Origin: Desulfobacterales bacterium
GTDB lineage: Bacteria; Desulfobacterota; Desulfobacteria; Desulfobacterales; JAEINQ01
NCBI GenBank assembly: GCA_016342285.1
Contig: JAEINQ010000022.1
Span: 16,354-80,353 of the forward strand
Direction of reading: 5' to 3'
Length of the DNA: 64,000 nucleotides
Shown here: in pieces, positions 17,766-27,222 of the stretch
Numbering within the stretch: the first letter of the stretch is position 1
Layout of the letters: each line of letters starts with the position of its first letter
Program-made: the position numbers and the translations under genes
Notes under the pieces: generated by a model
The model's database searches: none
What the model was told of the DNA's origin: nothing
The model's input: the letters and a program-made list of their open reading frames with translations, nothing else

Positions 17766-18656
17766 ATGTTCGATCTCAGCGCTTATATGACGGAGAAACG
17801 ATCCAGGATCGACCATCACCTCACCGAACGGCTCGAAAACAGCCCGGCCCCTACCCTTTTGACCCGGGCCATGACCTATTCGCTCATGGCTGGCGGCAAG
17901 CGCATCCGGCCCATACTCTGCCTGGCTTCGGCCGAAGCCGTGGGGAGGGGAGACACAGGTATATTAACGGCGGCCTGTGCCATCGAGATGATTCATACCT
18001 ATTCTCTGATTCACGACGACCTGCCTGCCATGGATGACGACGCCCTGCGACGGGGGAAGCCCACCTGCCACACGGCCTTTGACGAAGCCACGGCTATTTT
18101 GGCCGGAGACGCCCTTTTGACCCTGGCTTTCGAGGTACTGGCCCATACGGCCCAATCCGCCGGCATTGCCCCTGACAGATGGCTTCGGGTGATCGGCGGG
18201 GTGGCCCGGGCCGCGGGACGGTCCGGCATGATCGAAGGGCAGATGCAGGACATGGCCGCCGAGGGAAATCCTTTGGATCTGGATCGACTGGAACGAATGC
18301 ATGCATTGAAAACCGGTGCGCTTATTGAGGTGTCGGTGTTCACCGGGGCACTGCTGGCAGGCGCCGATGAATGGCAAACAGACCGATTGGGGCGTTATGC
18401 ACGCAACATCGGGCTGGCTTTTCAGGTCTGTGATGATTTGCTCAATGTTTACGGAGACTCCGAACAGATGGGCAAGGCGACCGGAACCGACCATGAACGG
18501 GGCAAGGCCACCTATCCCGCACTCATGGGCCTTGGGCCATCCCGGCGGCTGGCCGAGGATCTGGTCCATGAATCCTTGAAAGCTATCGAAGAGTTTGATA
18601 ACAGGTCGGACCCATTGAGGGCCATCGCCCGATACACCATCGATCGAACCCGGTAA
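17766..18656 (+). CDS. ispA: Polyprenyl (farnesyl) diphosphate synthase
   Basis: 296 residues. It condenses IPP with DMAPP/GPP to give geranyl and farnesyl diphosphate. The first aspartate-rich motif reads DDLPAMDDD (about residue 84) with the two-residue insertion typical of bacterial short-chain synthases. The second is DDLLNVYGD (about 222). GGKRIRP near residue 43 and the KTG motif near 180 complete the active site. The residues before the first motif (IHTYSLIHDD) lack bulky blockers beyond Tyr-Ser, consistent with a C15 product. AAGGGG lies upstream of the ATG. It sits between xseB and dxs, a conserved arrangement. Confidence 0.95.
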   Translation: MFDLSAYMTEKRSRIDHHLTERLENSPAPTLLTRAMTYSLMAGGKRIRPILCLASAEAVGRGDTGILTAACAIEMIHTYSLIHDDLPAMDDDALRRGKPTCHTAFDEATAILAGDALLTLAFEVLAHTAQSAGIAPDRWLRVIGGVARAAGRSGMIEGQMQDMAAEGNPLDLDRLERMHALKTGALIEVSVFTGALLAGADEWQTDRLGRYARNIGLAFQVCDDLLNVYGDSEQMGKATGTDHERGKATYPALMGLGPSRRLAEDLVHESLKAIEEFDNRSDPLRAIARYTIDRTR

Positions 18657-18758
18657 CCAACAGGTTCGGTGTTAAGTGTTCAGAGTGCGCTTTGTGTGGT
18701 TTCAAAGACTTTTTATGAGCACATCATCATTTAGTAACCAAAAGGAGCATCACTGACC

Positions 18759-20651
18759 GTGGGCTTTCTGGATAACATCGATTCTCCCGCCGACCTGAAG
18801 AAGATCCCACGAAGCGATCTGCCCGCATTGGCCGAGGAGATCCGCCGCAGGATCGTTGAGGTGGTTTCCTCCACCGGGGGCCACCTGGCCTCCAGTTTAG
18901 GGGCCGTCGAACTGGCCATGGCGATCCACTATGTTTTCGACATCCCCCGGGACAGTGTCATCTGGGATGTCGGCCACCAGGCCTATGCCCACAAATTGCT
19001 GACAGGACGGCGAGACCGGTTTTCCACCCTGCGTCAACATGGCGGCGTCTCGGGCTTTACCCGCATGAGCGAAAGCCCCTACGACGCCTTTACCACCGGC
19101 CACAGCTCCACCTCCATATCGGCAGGCCTCGGCATGGCCTGCGCCCAGAAACTCAAGAACGAACCGGCAAAGGTTATTGCCGTCATTGGGGACGGCTCCC
19201 TGACCGCCGGCCTGGCCTACGAAGGGCTCAACCAGGCTGGAGACACCCCCAATGGCAAAGACGAGAAAAAAGACCTGATCGTCATCCTCAATGACAACGA
19301 TATGTCCATTGCCGAAAACGTCGGTGCCCTTTCCTCTTTTCTCAGCCGCACCCTCTCCGCCAAAAGACTTCAGGACCTGCGCAAGGAACTCGGCGGTTTT
19401 CTCAAATCGTTGCCCAAATTCGGTGACGACATCTATCAGCTGGCCAAGCGCAGCGAAGAGTCCTTTAAGGCGTTCATCACCCCCGGCATGCTCTTTGAAG
19501 CTTTCAACTTCACTTATTTTGGTCCCATTAATGGCCACCGGCTGGGTCATCTTATTGATATATTAAATAATATTAAGCATCTGAACGAGCCCGTGCTGCT
19601 TCACGTGATGACCCGAAAAGGCAAAGGGTATGCCCCGGCCGAAAAAAACCCCGTCTATTTCCATGGCTGCAGCAGCTTTGAAATCGAAACCGGTACCTGT
19701 ATGAGCCGACCCAAAACAGTTCCCTCATACACCGAGGTGTTCGGCAAGACTTTGGTGGAACTGGCTGCTGCCGACAACCGGATCGTGGCGGTGACCGCCG
19801 CCATGCCCGAAGGGACGGGGCTTGCCGAATTCGGCAAGCAATACCCCGAACGGTTTTTCGATGTGGGCATCGCCGAACAACATGGCGTCACCTTTGCCGC
19901 CGGCATGGCCGCCAAGGGGATGCGGCCCGTGGTGGCAATCTATTCAACCTTTCTTCAGCGTGCTTACGACCAGATACTCCATGACGTCTGCCTGGAAAAC
20001 CTGCCGGTGATTTTTGCCATCGACCGCGGCGGCATTGTCGGAGAGGACGGTCCGACCCATCACGGACTCTTTGACCTGTCTTTTCTTAGAAGCATACCCA
20101 ATATGACGATCATGGCACCCAAGGACGAAAACGAACTCAGGTCCATGATGGTCACGGCCCTGCTTCACGATGGCCCGTCGGCCATTCGTTATCCCCGTGG
20201 ATCGGCCCTGGGGGTACCCCTGGATCCAAAACCGTCTCCCCTGCCCCTGGGTCGGGCCGAGGTGCTCCGCCAGGGGGACGACGTGGTCATTTTCGCCTTT
20301 GGCGGCACGGTCGTTGAGGCCTTGAAGGCAGCAGAACTGCTCCATCAAGAGGGGGTGAATGCCACCGTGGTCAACAGCCGGTTTCTCAAACCCATGGACA
20401 CCGATCTGCTCCAGTCGTTGTGCCGGGACATACCGCGCATCGTTACCGTGGAAGAAAACGTTCGCCAGGGCGGCTTCGGCAGTGCGGTACTGGAAACCAT
20501 TACCGACGCAGGCCTAAAGGATTTTTGCATTCAACGCATCGGCCTGCCGGATCGGTTCATTGAACACGGCGCCCAGAAACTGCTGCGGACCCGATACGGG
20601 CTCGACGCCGAGTCCATTGCCACTGCTGCCAAAAGCCTGTTGGCGACATAG
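18759..20651 (+). CDS. dxs: 1-deoxy-D-xylulose-5-phosphate synthase
   Basis: 630 residues, full length. It joins pyruvate and glyceraldehyde-3-phosphate, using thiamine diphosphate, in the first step of the MEP isoprenoid pathway. N-terminal markers include [20 protein letters not shown] and [15 protein letters not shown]. The thiamine diphosphate motif is [17 protein letters not shown], with [14 protein letters not shown] following. The transketolase-type pyrimidine domain carries [17 protein letters not shown], and the C-terminal domain has [13 protein letters not shown]. The start is GTG at 18759 with AAAGGAG eleven bases upstream, rather long spacing but the only start consistent with the family N terminus ([14 protein letters not shown]). 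Confidence 0.97.
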   Translation: MGFLDNIDSPADLKKIPRSDLPALAEEIRRRIVEVVSSTGGHLASSLGAVELAMAIHYVFDIPRDSVIWDVGHQAYAHKLLTGRRDRFSTLRQHGGVSGFTRMSESPYDAFTTGHSSTSISAGLGMACAQKLKNEPAKVIAVIGDGSLTAGLAYEGLNQAGDTPNGKDEKKDLIVILNDNDMSIAENVGALSSFLSRTLSAKRLQDLRKELGGFLKSLPKFGDDIYQLAKRSEESFKAFITPGMLFEAFNFTYFGPINGHRLGHLIDILNNIKHLNEPVLLHVMTRKGKGYAPAEKNPVYFHGCSSFEIETGTCMSRPKTVPSYTEVFGKTLVELAAADNRIVAVTAAMPEGTGLAEFGKQYPERFFDVGIAEQHGVTFAAGMAAKGMRPVVAIYSTFLQRAYDQILHDVCLENLPVIFAIDRGGIVGEDGPTHHGLFDLSFLRSIPNMTIMAPKDENELRSMMVTALLHDGPSAIRYPRGSALGVPLDPKPSPLPLGRAEVLRQGDDVVIFAFGGTVVEALKAAELLHQEGVNATVVNSRFLKPMDTDLLQSLCRDIPRIVTVEENVRQGGFGSAVLETITDAGLKDFCIQRIGLPDRFIEHGAQKLLRTRYGLDAESIATAAKSLLAT

Positions 20652-20780
20652 GAAGCCCCAGCTTTGGGTTACCTTCTACAATCGGATGGGTTGTCGCCCC
20701 CCATATCAGTTTGGAGTGACTAAAGTGAGCCAAAGTGACGGTTGTTCTGTTCTCGCAGGAACAGTAGAACCTTTCCGGGT

Positions 20781-20799
20781 CCACCACTGGAAGTGGTGG
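20781..20799. repeat. Hairpin repeat R3, copy 2
   Basis: CCACCACTGGAAGTGGTGG followed by ATTTATT, between dxs and tlyA. It is preceded by CCTTTCCGGGT; copy 1 is preceded by CCTCCTTT. Confidence 0.85.
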
Positions 20800-20839
20800 A
20801 TTTATTGCTGAGAAAACGTAGCGCAGAGATTTTCCCGCC

Positions 20840-21589
20840 ATGGCCCAAGCCAAGATCAGACTCGATCAGCTCCTTGTGGAAAAAGGGCTGACCCACAGCC
20901 GCCAGCGGGCCAAGGCGCTGATTATGGCCGGGCAGGTTCGGGTGGACGATCTGACCCGGGACAAGCCCGGTACCCTGGTTTCAACGTTGGCCAAAATCGA
21001 CCTGACGGGCCAGGATATGCCCTACGTCAGCCGGGGAGGTCTAAAACTGGCCAAAGCCCTGGACCATTTCGCCATATCCCCCCAAGGCTGGGTCTGCATG
21101 GACATCGGGGCCTCCACCGGCGGTTTTACCGACTGTCTGCTGAAAAGCGGGGCTGTCCGGGTGATCGCCGTGGATGTGGGGTACGGCCAACTGGCCTGGA
21201 CCCTGCGCCAGGATCCCCGGGTGGTGGTCATGGAGCGGACCAACATCCGCCATCTTCCCGTCGATGCCGTCTCCGAGCCCATGGACCTGGTGACCATCGA
21301 CGTGTCGTTTATTTCCCTGAAGATTGTTGTCCCGGCTGCCCTTGGCTTTGTAAAGCCGGGAGGCGTGATCCTCGCCTTGATCAAACCCCAGTTCGAAGTC
21401 GGGCGTGACAAGGTGGGTAAAGGCGGCGTGGTGCGAGACCCGACCCTTCATGACGCCGTCATTGAAGACTTATCCCGGTTCTTTGACGACCACGGGTTGA
21501 GGTGCCGGGGCGTTGTAGCCTCGCCGATCCTCGGACCCAAGGGAAACCGTGAGTTCATCATCGCCCTGGGCTGGGACCAAGGCCTGTGA
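20840..21589 (+). CDS. tlyA: TlyA-family rRNA 2'-O-methyltransferase
   Basis: 249 residues. An N-terminal S4 RNA-binding domain (about 5-65: RLDQLLVEKGLTHSRQRAKA) is joined to an FtsJ-like Rossmann methyltransferase. Its SAM motif is VCMDIGASTGGFTDCLL near residue 95, and the catalytic lysine/aspartate context appears in LVTIDVSFISLKIV and ALIKPQFEVGR. This domain pair defines TlyA, which methylates cytidines in 16S and 23S rRNA; some homologues are also called hemolysins. In many proteobacteria tlyA sits after dxs, as here. The ATG at 20840 gives a standard length. Confidence 0.95.
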   Translation: MAQAKIRLDQLLVEKGLTHSRQRAKALIMAGQVRVDDLTRDKPGTLVSTLAKIDLTGQDMPYVSRGGLKLAKALDHFAISPQGWVCMDIGASTGGFTDCLLKSGAVRVIAVDVGYGQLAWTLRQDPRVVVMERTNIRHLPVDAVSEPMDLVTIDVSFISLKIVVPAALGFVKPGGVILALIKPQFEVGRDKVGKGGVVRDPTLHDAVIEDLSRFFDDHGLRCRGVVASPILGPKGNREFIIALGWDQGL

Positions 21590-21687
21590 AAAACCCCTTG
21601 ATTTTTTTGATGGCGCCTTTTAAAGATAACATTTTTAGCACCCCTGCGGCTGACGACCATTTGATTAACTGACAGAGAGGAGTCTAG

Positions 21688-23760
21688 ATGAGCGACATGG
21701 TGGACAAACTGAGAAACATCGCCCTGGCAGCCCATGCCGGAGCTGGAAAAACCTCCCTTGCCGAGGTGATGCTCTATAACAACGGCTTGACCAACCGTCT
21801 GGGCAAGGTAGATGAAGGCAACACGCTCATGGATTTTGAGCCCGAAGAACTCGTCCGCCGATCGAGCATCAGTACGGCCTTTCATCAGTACCCATGGAAG
21901 AAACACACCATCAGCCTGATCGACACCCCGGGAGACCAGAATTTTTTCACCGACACCAAACTCTGCATGCAGGCTGCCGACAGCGCCCTTTTTCTCATCG
22001 ACGCCGTGGACGGTGTTAAAGTCCAGACCGATGCTGCCTGGGAATTCGCACGGGAATACGGCCTTCCCTGCGCCATTTTCATCAATAAACTAGACAAGGA
22101 CCGATCCGATTTTCAGGCAACCGTAAAAGACGCCACTGAGTGCTTCGACATCCGTCCGATCCTTTTGCAACTTCCCATCGGCAGCCAGACCGAATTTAAA
22201 GGCGTGGTGGACCTGATCACCATGAAGGCCTATGTCTACGACGACCAGGGCAAAGCCAGCGTCCAGGACATTCCGGCCGATATGGTTGACTTGGCTGAAA
22301 GCGAAAAAGAAACGCTCATCGATAACATCGCCGAGGCTGACGACTCCCTTCTGGAAAAATACCTGGAGGGCGAGACCCTTACTGATGAAGAAATCCACGC
22401 CGCCTTGAAAAAAGGGACCCTGGAACGGATCTTTGTACCGGTTCTCTGCGGCAGCGCCACCCGAAATATCGGTATCGACCTGGTTTCGGACTTCATCGTC
22501 AACTGCATGCCCTCCCCTGCCGAACGGGGACCGCGCCTGGGAACAGATGACAACACCGGCGATGAGGTCCAGCGGGAGCCGACCGAAGACGCTCCATTTT
22601 CAGCTTTTGTCTTCAAAACCGTGGCCGATCCCTATGCCGGTCGCCTGTCCATTTTCCGGGTGGTGTCCGGAAAGCTGGGCAGCGATGGGACGTTCTACAA
22701 TCCCAAAAAGAGGGCCAAAGAGCGCTTCAACCAGTTGTTGACCCTGGCCGGCAAGGAACAAAAACCGACCGGCGGTGCCTTTCCCGGATCCATCGTGGCC
22801 GTGGCCAAACTCAAGGAGACCACCACCGGCGACACCATCTGTGACGACAGCGCAAAAATTCTCTTTCCCCTGGCCGAGCCCATGCCAACCCTGATCTCTT
22901 TCTCCCTGACCGCCAAGAACAAGGGAGACGAGGACAAGATTTACAGTTCCCTGACCAGGGTTCTCGAAGAAGATCCCGGCCTGAAGGTGGACCGCAACGC
23001 CGAAACCAAAGAGATTCTGCTCTCGGGCATGGGTCAGGTGCACATTGAAACCACCGTCAACAAACTTAAACGCAAATTCAATGTGGAAGTCCAGCTCAAC
23101 ACCCCCAAAATTCCCTACCGGGAGACCATTAAGAAAAAGGTCCGGGTCCAGGGACGCCACAAGAAACAGACCGGCGGCCATGGCCAGTTCGGGGACTGCT
23201 GGGTCCAGTTCGAACCGCTGCCCCGCGGCAGCGGATTTGAATTCAAAGATGGCATCGTGGGCGGGGTGATTCCCAAGACCTACATACCCGCCGTTGAAAA
23301 AGGGATCATCGAGTCGGCCCAGCGTGGGGTGCTGGCCGGGTTCCCCTGCATCGACTTCAAGGCCACGCTTGACTTCGGCTCTTTCCATGCGGTGGACAGT
23401 TCGGAAATGGCCTTCAAAATCGCCGGTTCCCTGGCATTTAAAAACGCGGCGGCAGACGCCAAACCGGTACTGCTCGAACCGATCATGGATGTGACCGTAA
23501 TCACCCCCGACGAGTTTATGGGGGATATCATGGGCGACTTAAACGGACGGCGCGGCCGCGTGATGGGCATGGACAGCGCCGGCAAGAACCAGGTGATCAA
23601 GGCCCAGGTCCCCATGGCCGAATTTCTGACCTACGCCCCGGATCTCAATTCCATGACCGGCGGCCGCGGCACGTACACCATGAAATTCTCCCACTACGAT
23701 GAAGTGCCCTCCCAAATCTCCGAGAAACTCGTAGAGGAGATCAACAAGGCAAAAGAATAG
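21688..23760 (+). CDS. fusA: EF-G paralogue (translation GTPase, EF-G2-like)
   Basis: 690 residues with all five EF-G domains. The P-loop is AHAGAGKTSL in place of AHIDAGKTTT. The switch I region around residues 40-60 reads MDFEPEELVRRSSI, where ordinary EF-G has a conserved QERGIT. Switch II DTPGDQNF and the NKLDKD specificity motif are present, as is the domain IV loop near residue 490 (KKQTGGHGQFGDC). These features match the EF-G2 subgroup rather than housekeeping EF-G. The setting supports this: rpsL, rpsG and tuf, usual fusA neighbours, are absent. The start is ATG at 21688 behind GAGAGGAG. Expected role: GTP-dependent ribosome translocation or recycling under special conditions; exact role unknown. 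Confidence 0.85.
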   Translation: MSDMVDKLRNIALAAHAGAGKTSLAEVMLYNNGLTNRLGKVDEGNTLMDFEPEELVRRSSISTAFHQYPWKKHTISLIDTPGDQNFFTDTKLCMQAADSALFLIDAVDGVKVQTDAAWEFAREYGLPCAIFINKLDKDRSDFQATVKDATECFDIRPILLQLPIGSQTEFKGVVDLITMKAYVYDDQGKASVQDIPADMVDLAESEKETLIDNIAEADDSLLEKYLEGETLTDEEIHAALKKGTLERIFVPVLCGSATRNIGIDLVSDFIVNCMPSPAERGPRLGTDDNTGDEVQREPTEDAPFSAFVFKTVADPYAGRLSIFRVVSGKLGSDGTFYNPKKRAKERFNQLLTLAGKEQKPTGGAFPGSIVAVAKLKETTTGDTICDDSAKILFPLAEPMPTLISFSLTAKNKGDEDKIYSSLTRVLEEDPGLKVDRNAETKEILLSGMGQVHIETTVNKLKRKFNVEVQLNTPKIPYRETIKKKVRVQGRHKKQTGGHGQFGDCWVQFEPLPRGSGFEFKDGIVGGVIPKTYIPAVEKGIIESAQRGVLAGFPCIDFKATLDFGSFHAVDSSEMAFKIAGSLAFKNAAADAKPVLLEPIMDVTVITPDEFMGDIMGDLNGRRGRVMGMDSAGKNQVIKAQVPMAEFLTYAPDLNSMTGGRGTYTMKFSHYDEVPSQISEKLVEEINKAKE

Positions 23761-23805
23761 AATCCGCTGGGCGATTTTACGAGAGGCGACTTCCCCACTC
23801 CGTTT

Positions 23806-23853
23806 AAAACAAAAACCGTCGATCGGCCCCGTGCCGGTCGACGGTTTTTGTTT
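23806..23853 (+). terminator. Rho-independent terminator after the EF-G paralogue
   Basis: Arms ACAAAAACCGTCGATCGG and CCGGTCGACGGTTTTTGT pair around CCCCGTG with one mismatch. Five Ts then TTT close the stem; A and T runs flank both sides. Confidence 0.85.
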
Positions 23854-24172
23854 CAATCCATGCCAGTTCTCGAGTCTTTGCATCCCCTGCCCTGCCCTTC
23901 GATTGACATGGGGGATGGTTTGACCTATATCAAGGCCAGAGCCCGTTGACGCCGTACCGAATCGGTGGATGCTTTGATGCCTTTTTCCTGCAACGTCCGG
24001 GCGGGTTTTCCCCATCGCCGCCCTGTGCGCCGATCCAACCAGTCGCCGGGTTAGGACCAAGGGCGATTTCGAATGATCATTTTGCCCCCTCTCTGGGGGA
24101 TTTCCTATATTCCATCCCCTTTGCGGGCGGAGACTCAATGCGGTCAAACGGCATTGCGGAGGTCCCTTTGCC
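23854..24172. other. Intergenic leader of the symporter-kinase operon
   Basis: About 320 bases without a gene. It holds R5 copy 2 (24085-24099), then GGAGACTCA at 24129-24137, and a small hairpin CAATGC ... GCATTG at 24136-24157. The arrangement resembles the glmM leader. Confidence 0.5.
24085..24099. repeat. Hairpin repeat R5, copy 2
   Basis: CCCCCTCTCTGGGGG, 74 bases before the small membrane protein gene. Confidence 0.65.
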
Positions 24173-24394
24173 ATGACACCGGACAGCATCATCAACAAAC
24201 GGCTGGTCGCCCTGTTTCTGCTGGGATGTGTGCTGTTCAACTACCCGATCCTGTCGCTGGTCAATGTCAATACGCTGGTGATGGGTATTCCCCTGCTCTA
24301 TCTCTACCTGTTTGCCGTGTGGGCAATATTGATCGGCCTCGTGGTCTGGATCACCCCCATGGAGAAAAGCCGTCAACCTCCGGAACCGCGGTAA
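24173..24394 (+). CDS. Small membrane protein, DUF3311-like
   Basis: 73 residues with two hydrophobic helices (about 11-31 and 37-60) separated by a short turn NVNTLVMGIPLL. Length, the FNYP turn after helix 1 and position just before a solute:sodium symporter gene fit DUF3311-type proteins that accompany symporters. Only ten bases separate it from the symporter-kinase start, so translation is probably coupled. I infer a helper role in assembly or activity of the symporter domain. GGAGG lies upstream of the ATG. The assignment to DUF3311 is from pattern memory and not verified. Confidence 0.75.
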   Translation: MTPDSIINKRLVALFLLGCVLFNYPILSLVNVNTLVMGIPLLYLYLFAVWAILIGLVVWITPMEKSRQPPEPR

Positions 24395-24404
24395 CGAGGG
24401 CGCC

Positions 24405-27191
24405 ATGCTGGAAACCGGCACCATTTTGTTTTTCTCCTTCGGCTACGTGGCCCTTCTTTTTGCCGTGGCTTATTACGGCGACAAACGGGCGGACCAGGGT
24501 CGCAGCATCATCAGCAATCCCTACATCTACGCCCTCTCCCTGGCCGTCTATTGCACGGCCTGGACCTATTACGGCAGTGTCGGGCGGGCGGCCAACACCG
24601 GGCCGGACTTTCTGACCATCTACCTGGGGCCGACCCTCATGGTCACCCTGGGATGGCTGGTGCTGAAAAAAATCATCCGCATCAGCAAGGTCCACCACAT
24701 CACTTCCATCGCTGATTTCGTGGCGTCTCGCTACGGGAAAAGCTCCACACTGGGCGGCATGGTGACCATCATTGCCGTCCTGGGCGTTATCCCATACATC
24801 TCTCTTCAGCTCAAAGCCATCTCGGCCAGTTTCCTCATCGTCAAGCAGTATCCCAGCATGAATATGCCGGCCACCATGCCAGGACTTCCCTTTTTTCACG
24901 ACACCGCCTTTTACGTGGCCCTGCTGCTGGCCGTGTTCGCCATTCTTTTCGGCACCCGTCACCTCGACGTCACCGAGCGCCACGAAGGGCTGGTGGCGGC
25001 CATCGCCTTTGAATCCCTGGTCAAGCTCGTGGCCTTTGTCTCCGTGGGGCTGTTTGTAACCTATTTCGTCTACGACGGTTTTGCCGATTTGTTCCGCCAG
25101 GCCCAGGCCGCACCCCAGTTGCAACGACTGTTCACCATTCCATTGTCTCAAGGAAACTATACGGGCTGGACCATGCACATCCTGCTTTCCATGATGGCTG
25201 TGGTCCTGTTGCCCAGGCAGTTTCAGGTCATGGTGGTTGAGAACGTGAACGAAACCCACCTCAACCGCGCCATCTGGCTTTTTCCGCTCTACCTGCTCGC
25301 CATCAACCTCTTTGTCCTCCCCATCGCCCTGGGAGGAGCGCTTCATTTCGCCGGCCGGCCGGTGGATCCCGACACCTTTGTTCTGACCCTGCCCATGGCC
25401 ATGGGCCAGGAGGGGCTGGTCCTGTTCGTCTATCTGGGCGGGCTGTCCGCCGCCACCGGCATGGTCATCGTAGAGACCATCGCGCTTTCCACCATGATCT
25501 GCAACGATCTGGCCATGCCGATCCTCCTGCGGTTCTTCCCAGAAGCCCTGTCCGGCCGGAGCGACCTGAGCAACCTGCTGCTGATCATTCGCAGGGGAAG
25601 CATCATCCTTGTTCTGCTCATGGGGTATGCCTATTTTCATTTCATCGGTGAGTTTTATACCCTGGTCTCCATCGGACTGGTCAGTTTTGCCGCCGTCGCC
25701 CAATTCGCGCCGGCCATTCTCGGAGGGCTCTTCTGGAAAGGCGGTACCCGATCCGGGGCCCTTTGCGGCCTGGCAGCCGGTTTTTTTGTATGGGGATATA
25801 CCCTGGCCTTCCCTTCCCTGGTGGCAACGGGTCTGGTTTCACCCGCCCTGATCACCGATGGGCCCTTCGGCATCGCACTGTTGCGTCCCTTTCACCTCTT
25901 CGGCCTCGACATCGGCATCCACCGGCTGGACCATGTTTCCCATGCGGTGTTCTGGAGCCTTTTTGCCAATATCGGCGTTTATGTGTCCGCCAGTCTTTTT
26001 AGCCGGCCCTCGGCCATGGAGCATACCCAGGCGGCCCTTTTCGTCGATGTGTTCCGCTACTCCAGGCATCCTGGCGAATCTGCTTTCTGGCGGGGTACGG
26101 CGGCAGTGCCCGACCTTCACTTCCTGCTGGCACGGTTTTTGGGCACCGAACGGACCGATGAAGCCTTTGCCAGTTATGCCCGGGAACACGGAATGGATCT
26201 CATTGCAGATCCAAGCGCCGACCCCGGACTGGTAAATTACGCGGAAAAGATGCTGGCCGGCACCATCGGTTCAGCATCGGCCCGGGTCATGGTGGCATCG
26301 GTGGTCAAGGAGGAGCGCCTCGGCATCGAGGAAGTCATGAATATTTTGGATGAGACCCGCCAGGTCATCCACTACAGCAAGGAACTGGAAAAGGCCACGG
26401 CAGATCTCAAGGCGGCCAATGAACGCCTTCAGGAGCTCGACCGATTAAAGGACGAGTTTATCTCGACGGTGACCCATGAACTGCGCACCCCATTGACATC
26501 GGTCCGATCCCTGGCGGAAATCATCCACGACAATCCCCGGCTGGACGAAGACCGCCAGCGCAGTTTTTCCAAGATCATCATCGACGAGAGCCAGCGACTG
26601 ACCCGGCTCATTACCCAGGTCCTTGATTTTCAAAAGATAGAATCAGGACAAATGGAGTGGTGCATGGCTCGCGTGCAACTGGACGCCATCATCGCCGATG
26701 CCGCAGCAGCCATGAATCAGCTCATTCAAGGCGGCGGCATGACGCTGTCCTTGCGTCTGCCGGAGTCGGCCCCGGAGGTCCGGGGCGACCGGGATCGCCT
26801 GATACAGGTGGTCATGAACCTCATATCCAATGCCGTGAAATTCTGCACGCCGGGTGAAGGGCGGATCAGTATCACCCTGGCCCGGCACCGCAATGGGCTC
26901 CGGGTGGATGTGCGGGACAACGGCATCGGCATTGATCCTGCCCACCAGGACATTATTTTTGAAAAATTCAGACAGGTCCAGGCCAACGGCCGTGGAAGGC
27001 CCCGCGGCAGCGGACTGGGACTGACCATCACCAAACAGATCATCGACTTTCACGGGGGCCGAATCTGGGTTCAGAGCGAGCACGGTGCCGGGGCCACGTT
27101 CTCTTTCGTCCTTCCCTGTGTCGATCCACCAACCCGACAGCCTCAAGCCACGCAACGCCAGAAGAACATTGACCCTTCAACCGAAACGTAG
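24405..27191 (+). CDS. Solute:sodium symporter-histidine kinase fusion (CbrA-like)
   Basis: 928 residues. The N-terminal 570 residues form about 13 membrane helices with the SSS/PutP pattern (for example AWTYYGSVGRAAN and SIADFVASRYGKSS). A cytoplasmic linker of about 70 residues and a coiled coil lead into a HisKA domain, with the phosphoacceptor His691 in VTHELRTPL. HATPase motifs follow: N box VVMNLISNAVKF, G1 VRDNGIGID, G2 GSGLGLTITKQI. No PAS domain is obvious. The plan matches CbrA-type sensors, in which a transporter-like module senses or carries a substrate. No response regulator is adjacent; the nearest is at 35858-36229 on the other strand. Confidence 0.92.
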   Translation: MLETGTILFFSFGYVALLFAVAYYGDKRADQGRSIISNPYIYALSLAVYCTAWTYYGSVGRAANTGPDFLTIYLGPTLMVTLGWLVLKKIIRISKVHHITSIADFVASRYGKSSTLGGMVTIIAVLGVIPYISLQLKAISASFLIVKQYPSMNMPATMPGLPFFHDTAFYVALLLAVFAILFGTRHLDVTERHEGLVAAIAFESLVKLVAFVSVGLFVTYFVYDGFADLFRQAQAAPQLQRLFTIPLSQGNYTGWTMHILLSMMAVVLLPRQFQVMVVENVNETHLNRAIWLFPLYLLAINLFVLPIALGGALHFAGRPVDPDTFVLTLPMAMGQEGLVLFVYLGGLSAATGMVIVETIALSTMICNDLAMPILLRFFPEALSGRSDLSNLLLIIRRGSIILVLLMGYAYFHFIGEFYTLVSIGLVSFAAVAQFAPAILGGLFWKGGTRSGALCGLAAGFFVWGYTLAFPSLVATGLVSPALITDGPFGIALLRPFHLFGLDIGIHRLDHVSHAVFWSLFANIGVYVSASLFSRPSAMEHTQAALFVDVFRYSRHPGESAFWRGTAAVPDLHFLLARFLGTERTDEAFASYAREHGMDLIADPSADPGLVNYAEKMLAGTIGSASARVMVASVVKEERLGIEEVMNILDETRQVIHYSKELEKATADLKAANERLQELDRLKDEFISTVTHELRTPLTSVRSLAEIIHDNPRLDEDRQRSFSKIIIDESQRLTRLITQVLDFQKIESGQMEWCMARVQLDAIIADAAAAMNQLIQGGGMTLSLRLPESAPEVRGDRDRLIQVVMNLISNAVKFCTPGEGRISITLARHRNGLRVDVRDNGIGIDPAHQDIIFEKFRQVQANGRGRPRGSGLGLTITKQIIDFHGGRIWVQSEHGAGATFSFVLPCVDPPTRQPQATQRQKNIDPSTET

Positions 27192-27222
27192 CGCTGACAA
27201 ACGGTAGTAAACAGGAGGGATC

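Noticed and set aside
24351..25703. A 450-codon open frame on the minus strand opposite the symporter-kinase gene
   Set aside because: Its product is rich in Gly, Asp, Gln and His with no domain, and it mirrors the codon pattern of the real gene in a GC-rich genome.
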